Under the pieces are notes generated by a model. It saw only the letters and a list, made by a program, of their open reading frames with translations, was not told where the DNA came from and made no database searches. DNA of 39,800 nucleotides. Source: VRUB01 sp046758085. Its GTDB lineage: Bacteria > Pseudomonadota > Gammaproteobacteria > Acidiferrobacterales > SPGG2. Below are positions 8,844-17,020 of the stretch, piece after piece. Each line of letters starts with the position of its first letter. The stretch's first letter is position 1. Position numbers and translations under genes: made by a program. The DNA is taken from the NCBI GenBank assembly GCA_046758085.1, contig JBHHZP010000010.1, forward strand, positions 1-39,800, in the 5' to 3' direction.

Positions 8844-10193
8844 ATGAAACTCGATGCGAATATGCTGGAACACCACTGGATGCCGTTCACCGCGAACCGG
8901 GATTTCAAGGCCCACCCCAGATTGTTTGTGCGCGCCGAGGGTGTCCACTATGAAAACCACGAGGGTAAGAAGATCCTGGATGGTTCTTCGGGTCTGTTCT
9001 GCTGTGCCCTCGGGCACGGGCGACGCCAGATCGCCGATGCGGTGGCACAACAACTGACGGAGCTGGACTACTGTGCCCCGTTTCAGGGCGGCCACCCTAA
9101 ATCATTCGAGCTCGCACGAAAGATTGCGGCATTAACGCCGGGTAGCCTGGACTACATCTTTTTCGGGAACTCTGGCTCCGAGGCCGTCGACTCGGCACTC
9201 AAGATCGCGCTGGCCTATCACCGCGCGCGCGGAGAGGGGCAGCGCATGCGCTTCGTCTCGCGCGAGCGCGCCTACCATGGCGTAAATATCGGTGGCACGT
9301 CTTTGAGCGGTCTGGTGAAGAACCGGGAGGCGTTTGGGGTCGGGCTCACCGGGGTCGCACATTTGCGACACACCTGGTTACCGCAAAACCGGTTCACCAA
9401 GGGGCAGCCCGAGGCCGGGGCCGAGCTGGCGGAGGATTTGCAGCGCCTGGTGGCGCTCTATGGCGCGGATACGATCGCCGCATGTTTCGTCGAGCCCATC
9501 GCAGGTTCGACCGGTATCCTGGTGCCGCCGAAGGGGTATCTCGAACGCCTGCGCGAGATCTGTGATGCGAACGGTATTCTGCTCGTGTTCGATGAGGTGA
9601 TATGCGGATTCGGGCGCACCGGCAAGGCGTTCGGCGCGCAGAGCTTTGGTGTCACGCCCGACATGATAACCATGGCCAAGGCCCTGACGAACGGCGCGCA
9701 ACCGATGGGCGCGGTCGCGGTGAGCAATGAGATCTACGACACGATCTGTGGCGTGGCCCCGGAGCGCTCGATCGAGCTGTTTCATGGCTACACCTACTCG
9801 GCGCATCCGGCCGCTTGTGCGGCCGGCCTGGCGGTGCTGGACATCTATGAGAAGGAGGGCCTGTTTGAGCGCGCGGCGCAGATGTCGGACTATTATCTCG
9901 AATCGGTGTTTGCCTTGAGCGATCTGCCCGTGATCACGGACATACGCGGTTACGGCATGATCGCCGGCTTCGACGTGGCACCCGCGGGTACCCCCGGCGC
10001 ACGCGGCTATGAGGTGCAGAAACGGTTGTTCGAGGCCGGGCTTCACATCAAGATGACGGGAGATTCTGGCATCCTCGCACCCCCGTTGGTCGCCGAGAAA
10101 AGTCATATTGACGAGATGTGCGGCATGCTGCGCGAGATCCTGAAGAGTTATCCCGCACAGACCACGGAGATCAGGAAAGCGAGCTCGTCCTGA
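8844..10193 (+). CDS. tpa: Taurine--pyruvate aminotransferase (class III)
   Basis: The enzyme transfers the amino group of taurine to pyruvate, giving sulfoacetaldehyde and L-alanine. I start it at the ATG at 8844, preceded by GAGGGA at 8831-8836; a TTG at 8820 would add eight residues. The 449-residue product is a class III PLP aminotransferase with FGNSGSEAVDSALK (phosphate-binding region), VFDEVICGFGRTG (Asp250 contacting PLP nitrogen) and the Schiff-base Lys279 in ITMAKALTNG. The same family includes beta-alanine/omega-amino acid--pyruvate aminotransferases. The downstream MmsA-type dehydrogenase would also suit beta-alanine, so dual use is possible. Regulator, transporter, ald and xsc context favours taurine. 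Confidence 0.85.
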   Translation: MKLDANMLEHHWMPFTANRDFKAHPRLFVRAEGVHYENHEGKKILDGSSGLFCCALGHGRRQIADAVAQQLTELDYCAPFQGGHPKSFELARKIAALTPGSLDYIFFGNSGSEAVDSALKIALAYHRARGEGQRMRFVSRERAYHGVNIGGTSLSGLVKNREAFGVGLTGVAHLRHTWLPQNRFTKGQPEAGAELAEDLQRLVALYGADTIAACFVEPIAGSTGILVPPKGYLERLREICDANGILLVFDEVICGFGRTGKAFGAQSFGVTPDMITMAKALTNGAQPMGAVAVSNEIYDTICGVAPERSIELFHGYTYSAHPAACAAGLAVLDIYEKEGLFERAAQMSDYYLESVFALSDLPVITDIRGYGMIAGFDVAPAGTPGARGYEVQKRLFEAGLHIKMTGDSGILAPPLVAEKSHIDEMCGMLREILKSYPAQTTEIRKASSS

Positions 10194-10347
10194 TATCCGC
10201 GGGCGTCTACAGGGGTGTTGGAAAAGCTGGGGCCACAATGTCGCGACAGCACGCAGGTGACTGTAATGGTTGGCCGATCGATTAATAATAATAAGATGTG
10301 CTGGCAGCACACTCATAACATTTAAACCACTGTTAAGGAGGCGTTAC

Positions 10348-11373
10348 ATGAAAAATCTCGTGAAATCTATTGGGTGTTTCCTCGTTTTGCCGCTGGTGCT
10401 GGTGGTTACCGGTATTGGCACGAGCCTGGCCGCGAAAGAGGTCACCATCGGGTACCAGCTGATCTATAACCCGTGGAAGGTGGCGATCGCAGATGGCAAG
10501 TTCGAGAAGGCGACCGGCTACAAGATCGACTGGCGCAAGTTCAACTCCGGCTCCAAGGTCATCAATGCGATGGCGTCCGGTGATGTCCAGATTGCCCTGG
10601 CCGGATCGAGCCCGATCGCCGCCGGTGTCAGCCGGGGGATCGACATGAAACTGTTCTGGATCGTCGAGGATATCGCCTCAGCCGAGGCGTTCGTGGTACG
10701 TAACGGATCCGGAATCGCTGCTCCGCAAGATCTGAAAGGCAAGAAGATCGGCGTGCCGTTCGTATCCACGACGCATTTCCATCTGCTGTTTGCGTTGGAA
10801 CAGTTCGGAATTGACCCTAAAGAGGTCACGATCCTGAACATGCAGCCGAACCAGATCGCTGCGGCCTGGTCGCGCGGCGATATCGATGCTGCCTTCGTCT
10901 GGGACCCGGCGCTTGGTCGCATCAAGGAATCGGGCAAGGTGTTGATTACCTCCGGGCAGCTGTGCCAGTGGGGCAAGTGCACGTTTGACGGCATGGTGGT
11001 GAACAGCAAATGGGCCGAGCAGAACAAGGATTTTATGGCGAAGTTTATCGGTGTCATCGCTAAGGCCGACGAGGCCTATCGCAGCAACCCGATGGCCTGG
11101 ACCCCCGACTCGCCTATGGTCAAGAAGATCGTGAAGATGGTAGGCGGAAATCCGAAAGACGTACCGGGCGTGCTGGCGCTTTACGGATTTCCGAACCTGA
11201 AGCAGCAGGCATCGAGAGCGTGGCTGGGCGGCGGCAAGGACGGCGGTGCCGCACGCGCGCTCATGTTCACCTCGCAGTTCCTGAAAAACGAGAAGAAGAT
11301 TCCCTCGCTGCAGTCGAATTACGGCAAGTTCGTGACCGACGAGTACGTCAAAGAAGCGATGAAGATGCAGTAG
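10348..11373 (+). CDS. tauA: Taurine ABC transporter substrate-binding protein
   Basis: TauA is the periplasmic receptor that delivers taurine or related sulfonates to TauBC. The ATG at 10348 follows a strong AAGGAG (10335-10340) with 7-base spacing; a TTG-started upstream extension lacks family sequence. The 341-residue product has a signal peptide (about residues 1-29). The mature part belongs to the NitT/TauT-type group, with IGYQLIYNPWKVAIADGKF, the FNSGSKVINAMASGDVQIA segment and AGSSPIAAGVSRG lining the binding cleft. The gap from tpa is 154 bp and includes a short palindrome (TGTGCTG/CAGCACA, 10297-10311), so a second promoter or operator may exist. Other sulfonates cannot be excluded as ligand. 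Confidence 0.9.
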   Translation: MKNLVKSIGCFLVLPLVLVVTGIGTSLAAKEVTIGYQLIYNPWKVAIADGKFEKATGYKIDWRKFNSGSKVINAMASGDVQIALAGSSPIAAGVSRGIDMKLFWIVEDIASAEAFVVRNGSGIAAPQDLKGKKIGVPFVSTTHFHLLFALEQFGIDPKEVTILNMQPNQIAAAWSRGDIDAAFVWDPALGRIKESGKVLITSGQLCQWGKCTFDGMVVNSKWAEQNKDFMAKFIGVIAKADEAYRSNPMAWTPDSPMVKKIVKMVGGNPKDVPGVLALYGFPNLKQQASRAWLGGGKDGGAARALMFTSQFLKNEKKIPSLQSNYGKFVTDEYVKEAMKMQ

Positions 11374-11387
11374 CACCCCGTGGATGG

Positions 11388-11574
11388 GGCCCGATCCGTC
11401 CAGCAGGCTGAAAAACTGTTTTCAGCCTGCTGGAGCGGTGCGAGGATGCACCGTACATCTTTTGAACACTCTAGTGTTGGAAAGATGGCGCAAAGCAAAA
11501 ATCGTACTTTTTGCTTTGCGAGCTGAAAAGCCATGGAAGGCCTTTTTCAGCATCCTGCTAGACCGGATCGGGCC
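11388..11574. repeat. 187-bp MITE-like element with nested hairpins between tauA and tauB
   Basis: The left end (11388-11415) matches the reverse complement of the right end (11543-11574), including GGCCCGATCCG at the tips, with small gaps. Nested inside are a 14-bp perfect stem (11401-11414 with 11419-11432), CGGTGC/GCACCG (11436-11441 with 11448-11453), CATCTTT/AAAGATG (11456-11462 with 11481-11487) enclosing AACACT/AGTGTT, and a 13-bp perfect stem (11489-11501 with 11508-11520). There is no T-run after the stems and no coding capacity. The layout fits a non-autonomous element or dispersed repeat inserted into the tau operon. Confidence 0.65.
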
Positions 11575-11612
11575 TCTTTCTTTGTCTGTGTGAAAAACAA
11601 GAGGGGTGCGTA

Positions 11613-12416
11613 ATGAGTACCTTGCAGGTTGACGAGGTGACGGTAGTCTACCCGGGACAGCGTCCCGGGGAAGAAGTGCATGCCCTGGAGAACATTGATC
11701 TCACCATCAACGACCGTGATTTCGTAGTGGCCCTTGGCGCTTCGGGCTGCGGCAAGACCACGCTGCTGAATCTGATGGCTGGATTCATCTCCCCCACCCG
11801 AGGCCACGTTCTGTTGGACAATCGCGAAATCAGCGGGCCGGGTGCGGATCGCGGTGTCGTATTCCAGAAGCATGCCTTGCTACCCTGGTTAAATGTTATG
11901 GAGAACGTGGAGTTCGGCCTGAAGCTACAGGGTGTCTCAAAGCCAAAGCGGCGTAGCATCGCTGCGAAAAACCTGGCGCTGGTTGGATTGGAGGATTTTC
12001 ACAAACACTCTATCTACCAGTTGTCGGGGGGTATGCAACAACGGGTTGGCATGGCGCGAGCATTGACCAGCGACCCGGCGATGTTGCTGATGGACGAGCC
12101 CTTGGGGGCGCTGGATGCGCTCACACGTGAGACCTTGCAAGAGCTAATTCTCGACGTATGGCGCGAGACCGGCAAGATGCTTTTCTTTATCACACATAGC
12201 GTGGAAGAGGCGCTGTTCATGGCCACGCGGCTGATCGTGATGTCACCGCGGCCCGGCCGCATCACCCATTCGTATGACCTCGACTTCCAGCAGCGGTTTT
12301 TCAAGTCACGCGATGCGCGGGCGGTGAAGTCGAATTCGGATTTCATAGAGATGCGCGAGGTCGTACTGGGGATCATATATGGCGACGAGAAGGCTGCGGG
12401 AGGGCACCATGGCTGA
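11613..12416 (+). CDS. tauB: Taurine ABC transporter ATP-binding protein
   Basis: TauB is the ATPase that powers sulfonate import on the cytoplasmic side of the membrane. The 267-residue product has Walker A GASGCGKT (42-49), a Q-loop in VVFQKHALLPWLNV, signature LSGG (137-140), Walker B LLMDEP (DEP at 161-163) and the switch histidine in FFITHSVEEALFM. The VMSPRPGRI stretch is typical of the NitT/TauT ATPase group. It is 239 bp from tauA because of the repeat element, and overlaps tauC by 8 bp. Confidence 0.92.
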   Translation: MSTLQVDEVTVVYPGQRPGEEVHALENIDLTINDRDFVVALGASGCGKTTLLNLMAGFISPTRGHVLLDNREISGPGADRGVVFQKHALLPWLNVMENVEFGLKLQGVSKPKRRSIAAKNLALVGLEDFHKHSIYQLSGGMQQRVGMARALTSDPAMLLMDEPLGALDALTRETLQELILDVWRETGKMLFFITHSVEEALFMATRLIVMSPRPGRITHSYDLDFQQRFFKSRDARAVKSNSDFIEMREVVLGIIYGDEKAAGGHHG

Positions 12417-13281
12417 TAAAACATACGGTCAGCTCTACGGTAAATGGGCGGTTGCGTTAGGCGGCATGTTTGCGAAAGGCCCCGCCAAGGCCGGTGACTC
12501 CTATGGCGCGCCGGGGCAGGGGCGCAGCGTGGCCATAAGTGTTGTTACCTCAGTGGCGTTGCTCGCGCTGTGGTATCTCGTCACCCGAGGCGGGTGGATC
12601 GATCCGCTGTTTCTGCCATCGCCGGGCGCCATCCTGGCGCGGTTTGTCGAGGTTTCCACCGAAGGATTCGGCGGCGGCACGCTCTGGCAGCACACCTGGG
12701 CCAGCCTCGTGCGGGTATTCGGGGCATTTTTCTTTTCCTGTGTCACCGCTATCCCGATCGGGATCTTGATGGGCGTGAACCGGGTCGCGCGCGGGGTCTT
12801 CGATCCGCCCATCGAATTTTATCGGCCGATTCCACCGCTGGCCTATCTGCCGCTCATGGTGATCTGGCTCGGGATCGGCGAGCTGAACAAGATCATGGTC
12901 ATCTACCTCGCCATTTTCGCGCCGATGGTGCTCAACGCCCGTGCCGGTGTGCGCTCCGTGTCGATCGAGCAAATCCATGCCGCTTACTCTATGGGTGCGA
13001 CCCGGATGCAGGTGATTTGGCATGTGATATTGAAGGGCGCGATGCCGGAAATCCTGACCGGCATGCGCATCGGCATCGGCTTCGGTTGGACCACATTGGT
13101 GGCGGCCGAGCTGGTAGCGGCACAGCAGGGGCTTGGCGCCATGATCCAGCAGGCGTCGGATTTCCTCGTGACCGATGTGACTATCCTCGGCATTGTAGTC
13201 ATCGGTGCTATCGCTTACGTTTTTGACCTGCTCATGCGTTATCTCGAGCGCGCGTTCGTGCCGTGGAAGGGCAAGGTGTAG
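12409..13281 (+). CDS. tauC: Taurine ABC transporter permease
   Basis: TauC forms the membrane channel of the taurine importer. I start it at the ATG at 12409, preceded by GGGAGGG and overlapping the end of tauB by 8 bp, which suggests translational coupling. An ATG at 12379 would add ten residues. The 290-residue product has a hydrophilic N-terminal stretch, then about six membrane helices. A BPD_transp_1 EAA-like loop falls in AAYSMGATRMQVIWHVILKG. The segment GIGFGWTTLVAAELVAAQQG is characteristic of SsuC/TauC permeases. Confidence 0.92.
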   Translation: MADKTYGQLYGKWAVALGGMFAKGPAKAGDSYGAPGQGRSVAISVVTSVALLALWYLVTRGGWIDPLFLPSPGAILARFVEVSTEGFGGGTLWQHTWASLVRVFGAFFFSCVTAIPIGILMGVNRVARGVFDPPIEFYRPIPPLAYLPLMVIWLGIGELNKIMVIYLAIFAPMVLNARAGVRSVSIEQIHAAYSMGATRMQVIWHVILKGAMPEILTGMRIGIGFGWTTLVAAELVAAQQGLGAMIQQASDFLVTDVTILGIVVIGAIAYVFDLLMRYLERAFVPWKGKV

Positions 13282-13361
13282 ATTTGCGCCGTATCAGGCG
13301 CGGTCAGAGATGTCCGGTGGGCCGCGCGGCCACGCAGTAATTCTTCCGTGGAGGTGAAGCA

Positions 13362-14879
13362 ATGGACGTTAAAGTAGTCAATACACTGCATCACTACATA
13401 GGTGGGCAAAAAGTGGAGGGCGCCAGCGGACGCTTCGGCGACGTCCTGAACCCGGCAACCGGTGCGGTCAGTGCGCGCGTACCCTTTGCCAGCGCGGAGG
13501 AGACGAAGCGAGCTATCCAGGCGGCCGCGAAAGCCTTACCTGGCTGGGCCGCCACGCCCCCCGCGCAGCGTGCGCAGGTGTTGTTTCGCTTCCGCGACCT
13601 CCTGCGCCGCGATCTTGATGAGCTGGCGGCGCTGCTCTCGGCGGAACATGGCAAGACCCTGGCTGACGCCAAGGGGTCGGTCACGCGCGGTGTCGAGATA
13701 GTCGAATTCGCCTGCGGCATCCCGCAGCTGCTCAAGGGCGAATTCAACGAGGGCGTGGCCCGAGCCGTGGATAGCTACTCGCTGCGCCAGCCGCTGGGGG
13801 TGTGCGGCGGCATCACCCCTTTCAACTTTCCAGCCATGGTGCCGATGTGGATGTTCCCGATTGCCATTGCCTGCGGCAACACCTTCGTGCTTAAGCCCTC
13901 CGAGAAGGACCCTTCGGTTACCTTGCGCCTTGGCGAGCTTGCCACCGAGGCCGGTCTACCGGGCGGCGTACTCAATATCGTGAACGGGGATAAGGAGGCG
14001 GTCGACGCACTGCTGACCGATCCGCAGATTGCTGCGATCAGCTTTGTTGGCTCCGTGGGTGTGGGCGAGTATATCTACACGACGGGTTGCGCCCACGGCA
14101 AGCGTGTGCAGGCGCTCTGCGGGGCGAAGAACCACATGGTGGTGATGCCGGACGCCGACATGGATCAGACCATCGATGCCGTTATGGGTGCGGCGTACGG
14201 CTCGGCGGGCGAGCGCTGTATGGCCATCTCGGTTGCCGTGCCCGTCGGTGAGCGTACCGCTGATGAACTCGTAGAACGGTTGAAAACCCGGGTGCGCGGG
14301 CTCAAGGTGGGGCCGTACACCTACCCGGAGGCGGAGATGGGGCCGCTGGTCACGCCCGAGCACCGCGACAAGGTGAAGAGCTACGTCGATCTAGGTGTAG
14401 AAGAGGGTGCCGAGCTCGTAGTAGACGGGCGCAGGCTCAAGCTCGAGGGTTTTGAGAACGGCGCTTTTCTCGGCGGGTGCCTGTTCGACAAGGTGCGCCC
14501 CGATATGCGCATTTACAAGGAAGAGATCTTCGGTCCGGTGCTGAGTGTCGTGCGGGCGAAAGACTACGATGAAGCACTGGCGCTGGTGAACAGCCACGAG
14601 CTCGGGAACGGGGCCGCGATCTTCACCCGTGATGGTGATTGCGCGCGCGATTTCGCAAGCTCGGTAAAATCCGGCATGGTGGGTATCAATATCCCGATTC
14701 CGGTGCCGGTGGCCTACCACAGCTTCGGTGGCTGGAAGCGCTCGCTGTTCGGCGATCTCTACATGCACGGGCCTGAAGGCGTGAAGTTCTTTACCAGGCT
14801 CAAGACGATCACCACACGCTGGCCTTCCGGCATTCGCTCCGGTGCGCAGTACCACTTCAGGGCGGGCGGAGAACACTGA
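13362..14879 (+). CDS. mmsA: CoA-acylating methylmalonate-semialdehyde dehydrogenase family protein
   Basis: MmsA-type enzymes oxidise methylmalonate or malonate semialdehyde to propionyl-CoA or acetyl-CoA with NAD and CoA. The 505-residue product has the oxyanion Asn in ITPFNFPAMV (about 154), the FVGSVGVGEYIY coenzyme loop and catalytic Cys286 in SAGERCMAIS. The usual ALDH general base motif ELGG is replaced by LCGAKN (252-257), the hallmark of the CoA-acylating MmsA group. A clear GGAGGTGA site precedes the ATG. The gene lies 80 bp behind tauC, so it is probably in the tau operon. It has no obvious role in taurine breakdown; beta-alanine degradation with a class III aminotransferase is the simplest reading. 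Confidence 0.87.
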   Translation: MDVKVVNTLHHYIGGQKVEGASGRFGDVLNPATGAVSARVPFASAEETKRAIQAAAKALPGWAATPPAQRAQVLFRFRDLLRRDLDELAALLSAEHGKTLADAKGSVTRGVEIVEFACGIPQLLKGEFNEGVARAVDSYSLRQPLGVCGGITPFNFPAMVPMWMFPIAIACGNTFVLKPSEKDPSVTLRLGELATEAGLPGGVLNIVNGDKEAVDALLTDPQIAAISFVGSVGVGEYIYTTGCAHGKRVQALCGAKNHMVVMPDADMDQTIDAVMGAAYGSAGERCMAISVAVPVGERTADELVERLKTRVRGLKVGPYTYPEAEMGPLVTPEHRDKVKSYVDLGVEEGAELVVDGRRLKLEGFENGAFLGGCLFDKVRPDMRIYKEEIFGPVLSVVRAKDYDEALALVNSHELGNGAAIFTRDGDCARDFASSVKSGMVGINIPIPVPVAYHSFGGWKRSLFGDLYMHGPEGVKFFTRLKTITTRWPSGIRSGAQYHFRAGGEH

Positions 14880-14925
14880 TCCGTGATCCATGATCGGCAA
14901 ACCGTGATCCTTGATATGTGACGTA
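14877..14925. repeat. Seven-unit degenerate heptanucleotide array overlapping the mmsA stop
   Basis: From the mmsA stop codon onward the sequence runs in exact 7-base register: TGATCCG, TGATCCA, TGATCGG, CAAACCG, TGATCCT, TGATATG, TGACGTA. The stop codon is the first three bases of unit one. The array occupies most of the gap between the convergent mmsA and panC genes. It is too short and too regular for CRISPR. Confidence 0.6.
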
Positions 14926-14963
14926 TGTGGCGCGAAGCGGCGCTGGCAGCGCTCATTTCTTAA

Positions 14964-15848
14964 TTATTGTGCCCCAACGTCATCGTCGCGATCTAGGCGC
15001 AGGTTGTCGATCAGCCGTACCTTACCCACCCGCGCGGCCACTAGCGCTTGGGCGCGCAGCATTGGTCCGCTCGGTGACGCGGCCGTCCACGCGTGCGGGT
15101 CGCGGAGCTCGGCATACTCCACTTGAACCCCGCCGTGCTCGAGCTCGTGCAGCATCACTGTGCGCAGCTCGTTCGCATCGTGCTCACCGCTGCGCCACGC
15201 TCGTCGCGCAGCGAACAGCGCTTTCGATAAGCAGGTGGCCTGTTGGCGCTCGGTATCGGTGAGCAACACATTGCGTGACGAGCAGGCAAGCCCCGAAGGT
15301 TCGCGTACGGTCGGGCAGACCACGATCTCTGGATAGCCTAGCTCGCGCGCGAGTTGGTTCACTACCAAACTTTGCTGAAAATCCTTCTCCCCGAAGTAGG
15401 CGCGACCTGGACCTACGACCCGGAACAGTCGCTCGCAAATGGTTGCCACCCCGGCGAAATGCCCCGGACGGGTGGCGCCCTCGAGGCCCTGCGCACAAGG
15501 CCCCGGCTCGCGGGTGACGATCTGATCCGCTTGTTCGACCTCGGGAAAAAACTGCTGCAATGTGCCGGTAAATACCATGGCGCAGCCGATGCGTTCGAGC
15601 TGCTTGGCGTCGGCATCGAAGTCACGCGGATAACGGGCGAGGTCTTTGGGGTCGTTAAACTGCAGCGGATTGACGAAGATGCTCACGCATACGACGTTGT
15701 TTTCGGCCACCGCGCGTCGTACCAGCGTCAGGTGACCCTCGTGCAGCGCGCCCATGGTGGGCACGAAACCGACCGAGCGGCCGTCGGCGCGTAGCTCCGC
15801 ACACCAGCGCCGGGCACTCTCGGGATCCGGTAAGCGCACCAGTGTCAT
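14964..15848 (-). CDS. panC: Pantothenate synthetase
   Basis: PanC condenses D-pantoate and beta-alanine with ATP, giving pantothenate for CoA synthesis. I start it at the ATG at 15848 (294 residues), because the upstream extension to 15896 is not family-like. Motifs seen are the nucleotide-binding TMGALHEGHL (HEGH at 36-39), FVNPLQF, FGEKDFQQ and the KMSKS-equivalent SSRNVLLT. Length fits the usual 280-300. It lies 69 bp behind the fecCD-like gene at the end of a long same-strand run, without panB or panD. It consumes beta-alanine, which also links to the aminotransferase/MmsA pair across the junction, though this may be coincidence. Confidence 0.94.
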   Translation of the reverse strand: MTLVRLPDPESARRWCAELRADGRSVGFVPTMGALHEGHLTLVRRAVAENNVVCVSIFVNPLQFNDPKDLARYPRDFDADAKQLERIGCAMVFTGTLQQFFPEVEQADQIVTREPGPCAQGLEGATRPGHFAGVATICERLFRVVGPGRAYFGEKDFQQSLVVNQLARELGYPEIVVCPTVREPSGLACSSRNVLLTDTERQQATCLSKALFAARRAWRSGEHDANELRTVMLHELEHGGVQVEYAELRDPHAWTAASPSGPMLRAQALVAARVGKVRLIDNLRLDRDDDVGAQ

Positions 15849-15917
15849 CGTAAACAGGCTGCCACAGTGTGCGGGTGCGTGTCTATTACCGGTCAAGGGG
15901 TCGGGGCGGTAATCTCA

Positions 15918-16991
15918 CTACCAGCCTCGCCTTGTTCTGAACAGAAGCCAAAGAAAGAACGGCGCGCCGAAAACGGCAGTCAAGATACCCAGCGGGATCT
16001 CGATTACCGTGGCGGTGCGGGCAAGGCCGTCCACCGCCAACAGGTAACTGGCCCCGAGCATAATGGACACGGGAAGTAAACGAGAGAAACTCGGCCCTGT
16101 CAGCATGCGCGCGATGTGGGGGATCATCAGTCCCACCCAGCCAACGATGCCACTAATGGATACGGCGGCCGCCGTCATCAGCGTAGCAGTACAGATGAAC
16201 ATCACGCGCATCCTTAATATATCTCCCCCAATCACACGTGTTTCCTCCGTGCCTGAAGACACCCGATTCATGCGCCGTCGCAGTAGGTAGAGAGGCACCA
16301 ACCCGATCAAGATCAATGGAACAATAGCCGTGATGTCGGAAAGGGTGACCGCGGCCAGACCACCCAACAGCCAGAAGGTAACGGCTGGAAGGTAGTCATA
16401 AGGGTCCGCCAGCACCTGCAGCAGCGAAATACAGGCACCCGCCAAAGCACCCATGGCCACGCCTGCCAATACCAGTACAAGAATCGGATCATGGCTACGC
16501 ACTGCCTGTTTGATCAGGTAGACGACGAGTAGCGTGCCCAGACCGAACCCAAAGGTCATGAGCTGAATCCCAAGCAGCGGAAGCGATAAAAAAATCCCAA
16601 GTGTTGCACCAAACCCTGCGCCCCCAGAGACACCAAGGATATCCGGCGAGACCAGCGGATTGCGGAAAATACCCTGGTAGGTGGCCCCAGCGGCTGCCAG
16701 GGCAGCGCCCACAAATACGGCCGCCACCACTCGCGGCAGGCGAGACCAGAGCACAGTTTCAATAACACCCGGGAGGCCATGATGTCCACCGCTAAGACGT
16801 GCGTAGACTACTGTGGCCAGGTCAGTGGGTGAAACGGGATACTCACCGACCAGGAACGACCCCATAACGAGTACCAGCAGAAGGCCGGCCGGGAGCCACA
16901 CGCCTCCCAACCAACCGGGCAAGGCGCCTGCTAGATCGACCTGTCTGTGTCGGGGCATGCTCATCGTGAAATCCGCGTTGTGTAGTCCCAC
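15918..16991 (-). CDS. FecCD/BtuC-family ABC transporter permease, orphan
   Basis: This family forms the membrane channel for import of iron-siderophore, heme or cobalamin. The 357-residue product has about nine to ten hydrophobic helices and the family's LPRVVAAVFVGAALAAAGA segment, FRNPLVSPDILGVSGGAGFGA, the HDPILVLVLAGVAMG stretch, GWVGLMIPHIAR and a C-terminal GAPFFLWLL. It begins at a GTG (16991); ATGs ten and twelve codons in are possible starts. No partner ATPase or binding protein of the iron type is in the window. It lies 29 bp behind the 917-residue protein gene, so it probably belongs to that unit. The substrate is unknown; a metal chelate is the natural guess. Confidence 0.85.
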   Translation of the reverse strand: MGLHNADFTMSMPRHRQVDLAGALPGWLGGVWLPAGLLLVLVMGSFLVGEYPVSPTDLATVVYARLSGGHHGLPGVIETVLWSRLPRVVAAVFVGAALAAAGATYQGIFRNPLVSPDILGVSGGAGFGATLGIFLSLPLLGIQLMTFGFGLGTLLVVYLIKQAVRSHDPILVLVLAGVAMGALAGACISLLQVLADPYDYLPAVTFWLLGGLAAVTLSDITAIVPLILIGLVPLYLLRRRMNRVSSGTEETRVIGGDILRMRVMFICTATLMTAAAVSISGIVGWVGLMIPHIARMLTGPSFSRLLPVSIMLGASYLLAVDGLARTATVIEIPLGILTAVFGAPFFLWLLFRTRRGW

Positions 16992-17020
16992 TCGGAGTTA
17001 TTCTCACCCAAGGTGCCGAA

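Noticed and set aside
8738..8908. N-terminal extension of TauR
   Set aside because: It would overlap the tpa ribosome binding site and start, and lacks GntR-family sequence; the ATG at 8737 gives the standard length.
9378..10316. 312-codon open frame antisense to tpa
   Set aside because: Shadow of the aminotransferase gene; composition dominated by His and Arg and no family motif.
11401..11520. Hairpins after tauA as ordinary intrinsic terminators
   Set aside because: Neither strong stem is followed by a T-run on the plus strand, and tauB and tauC clearly continue the operon; the whole block is better explained as an inserted repeat.
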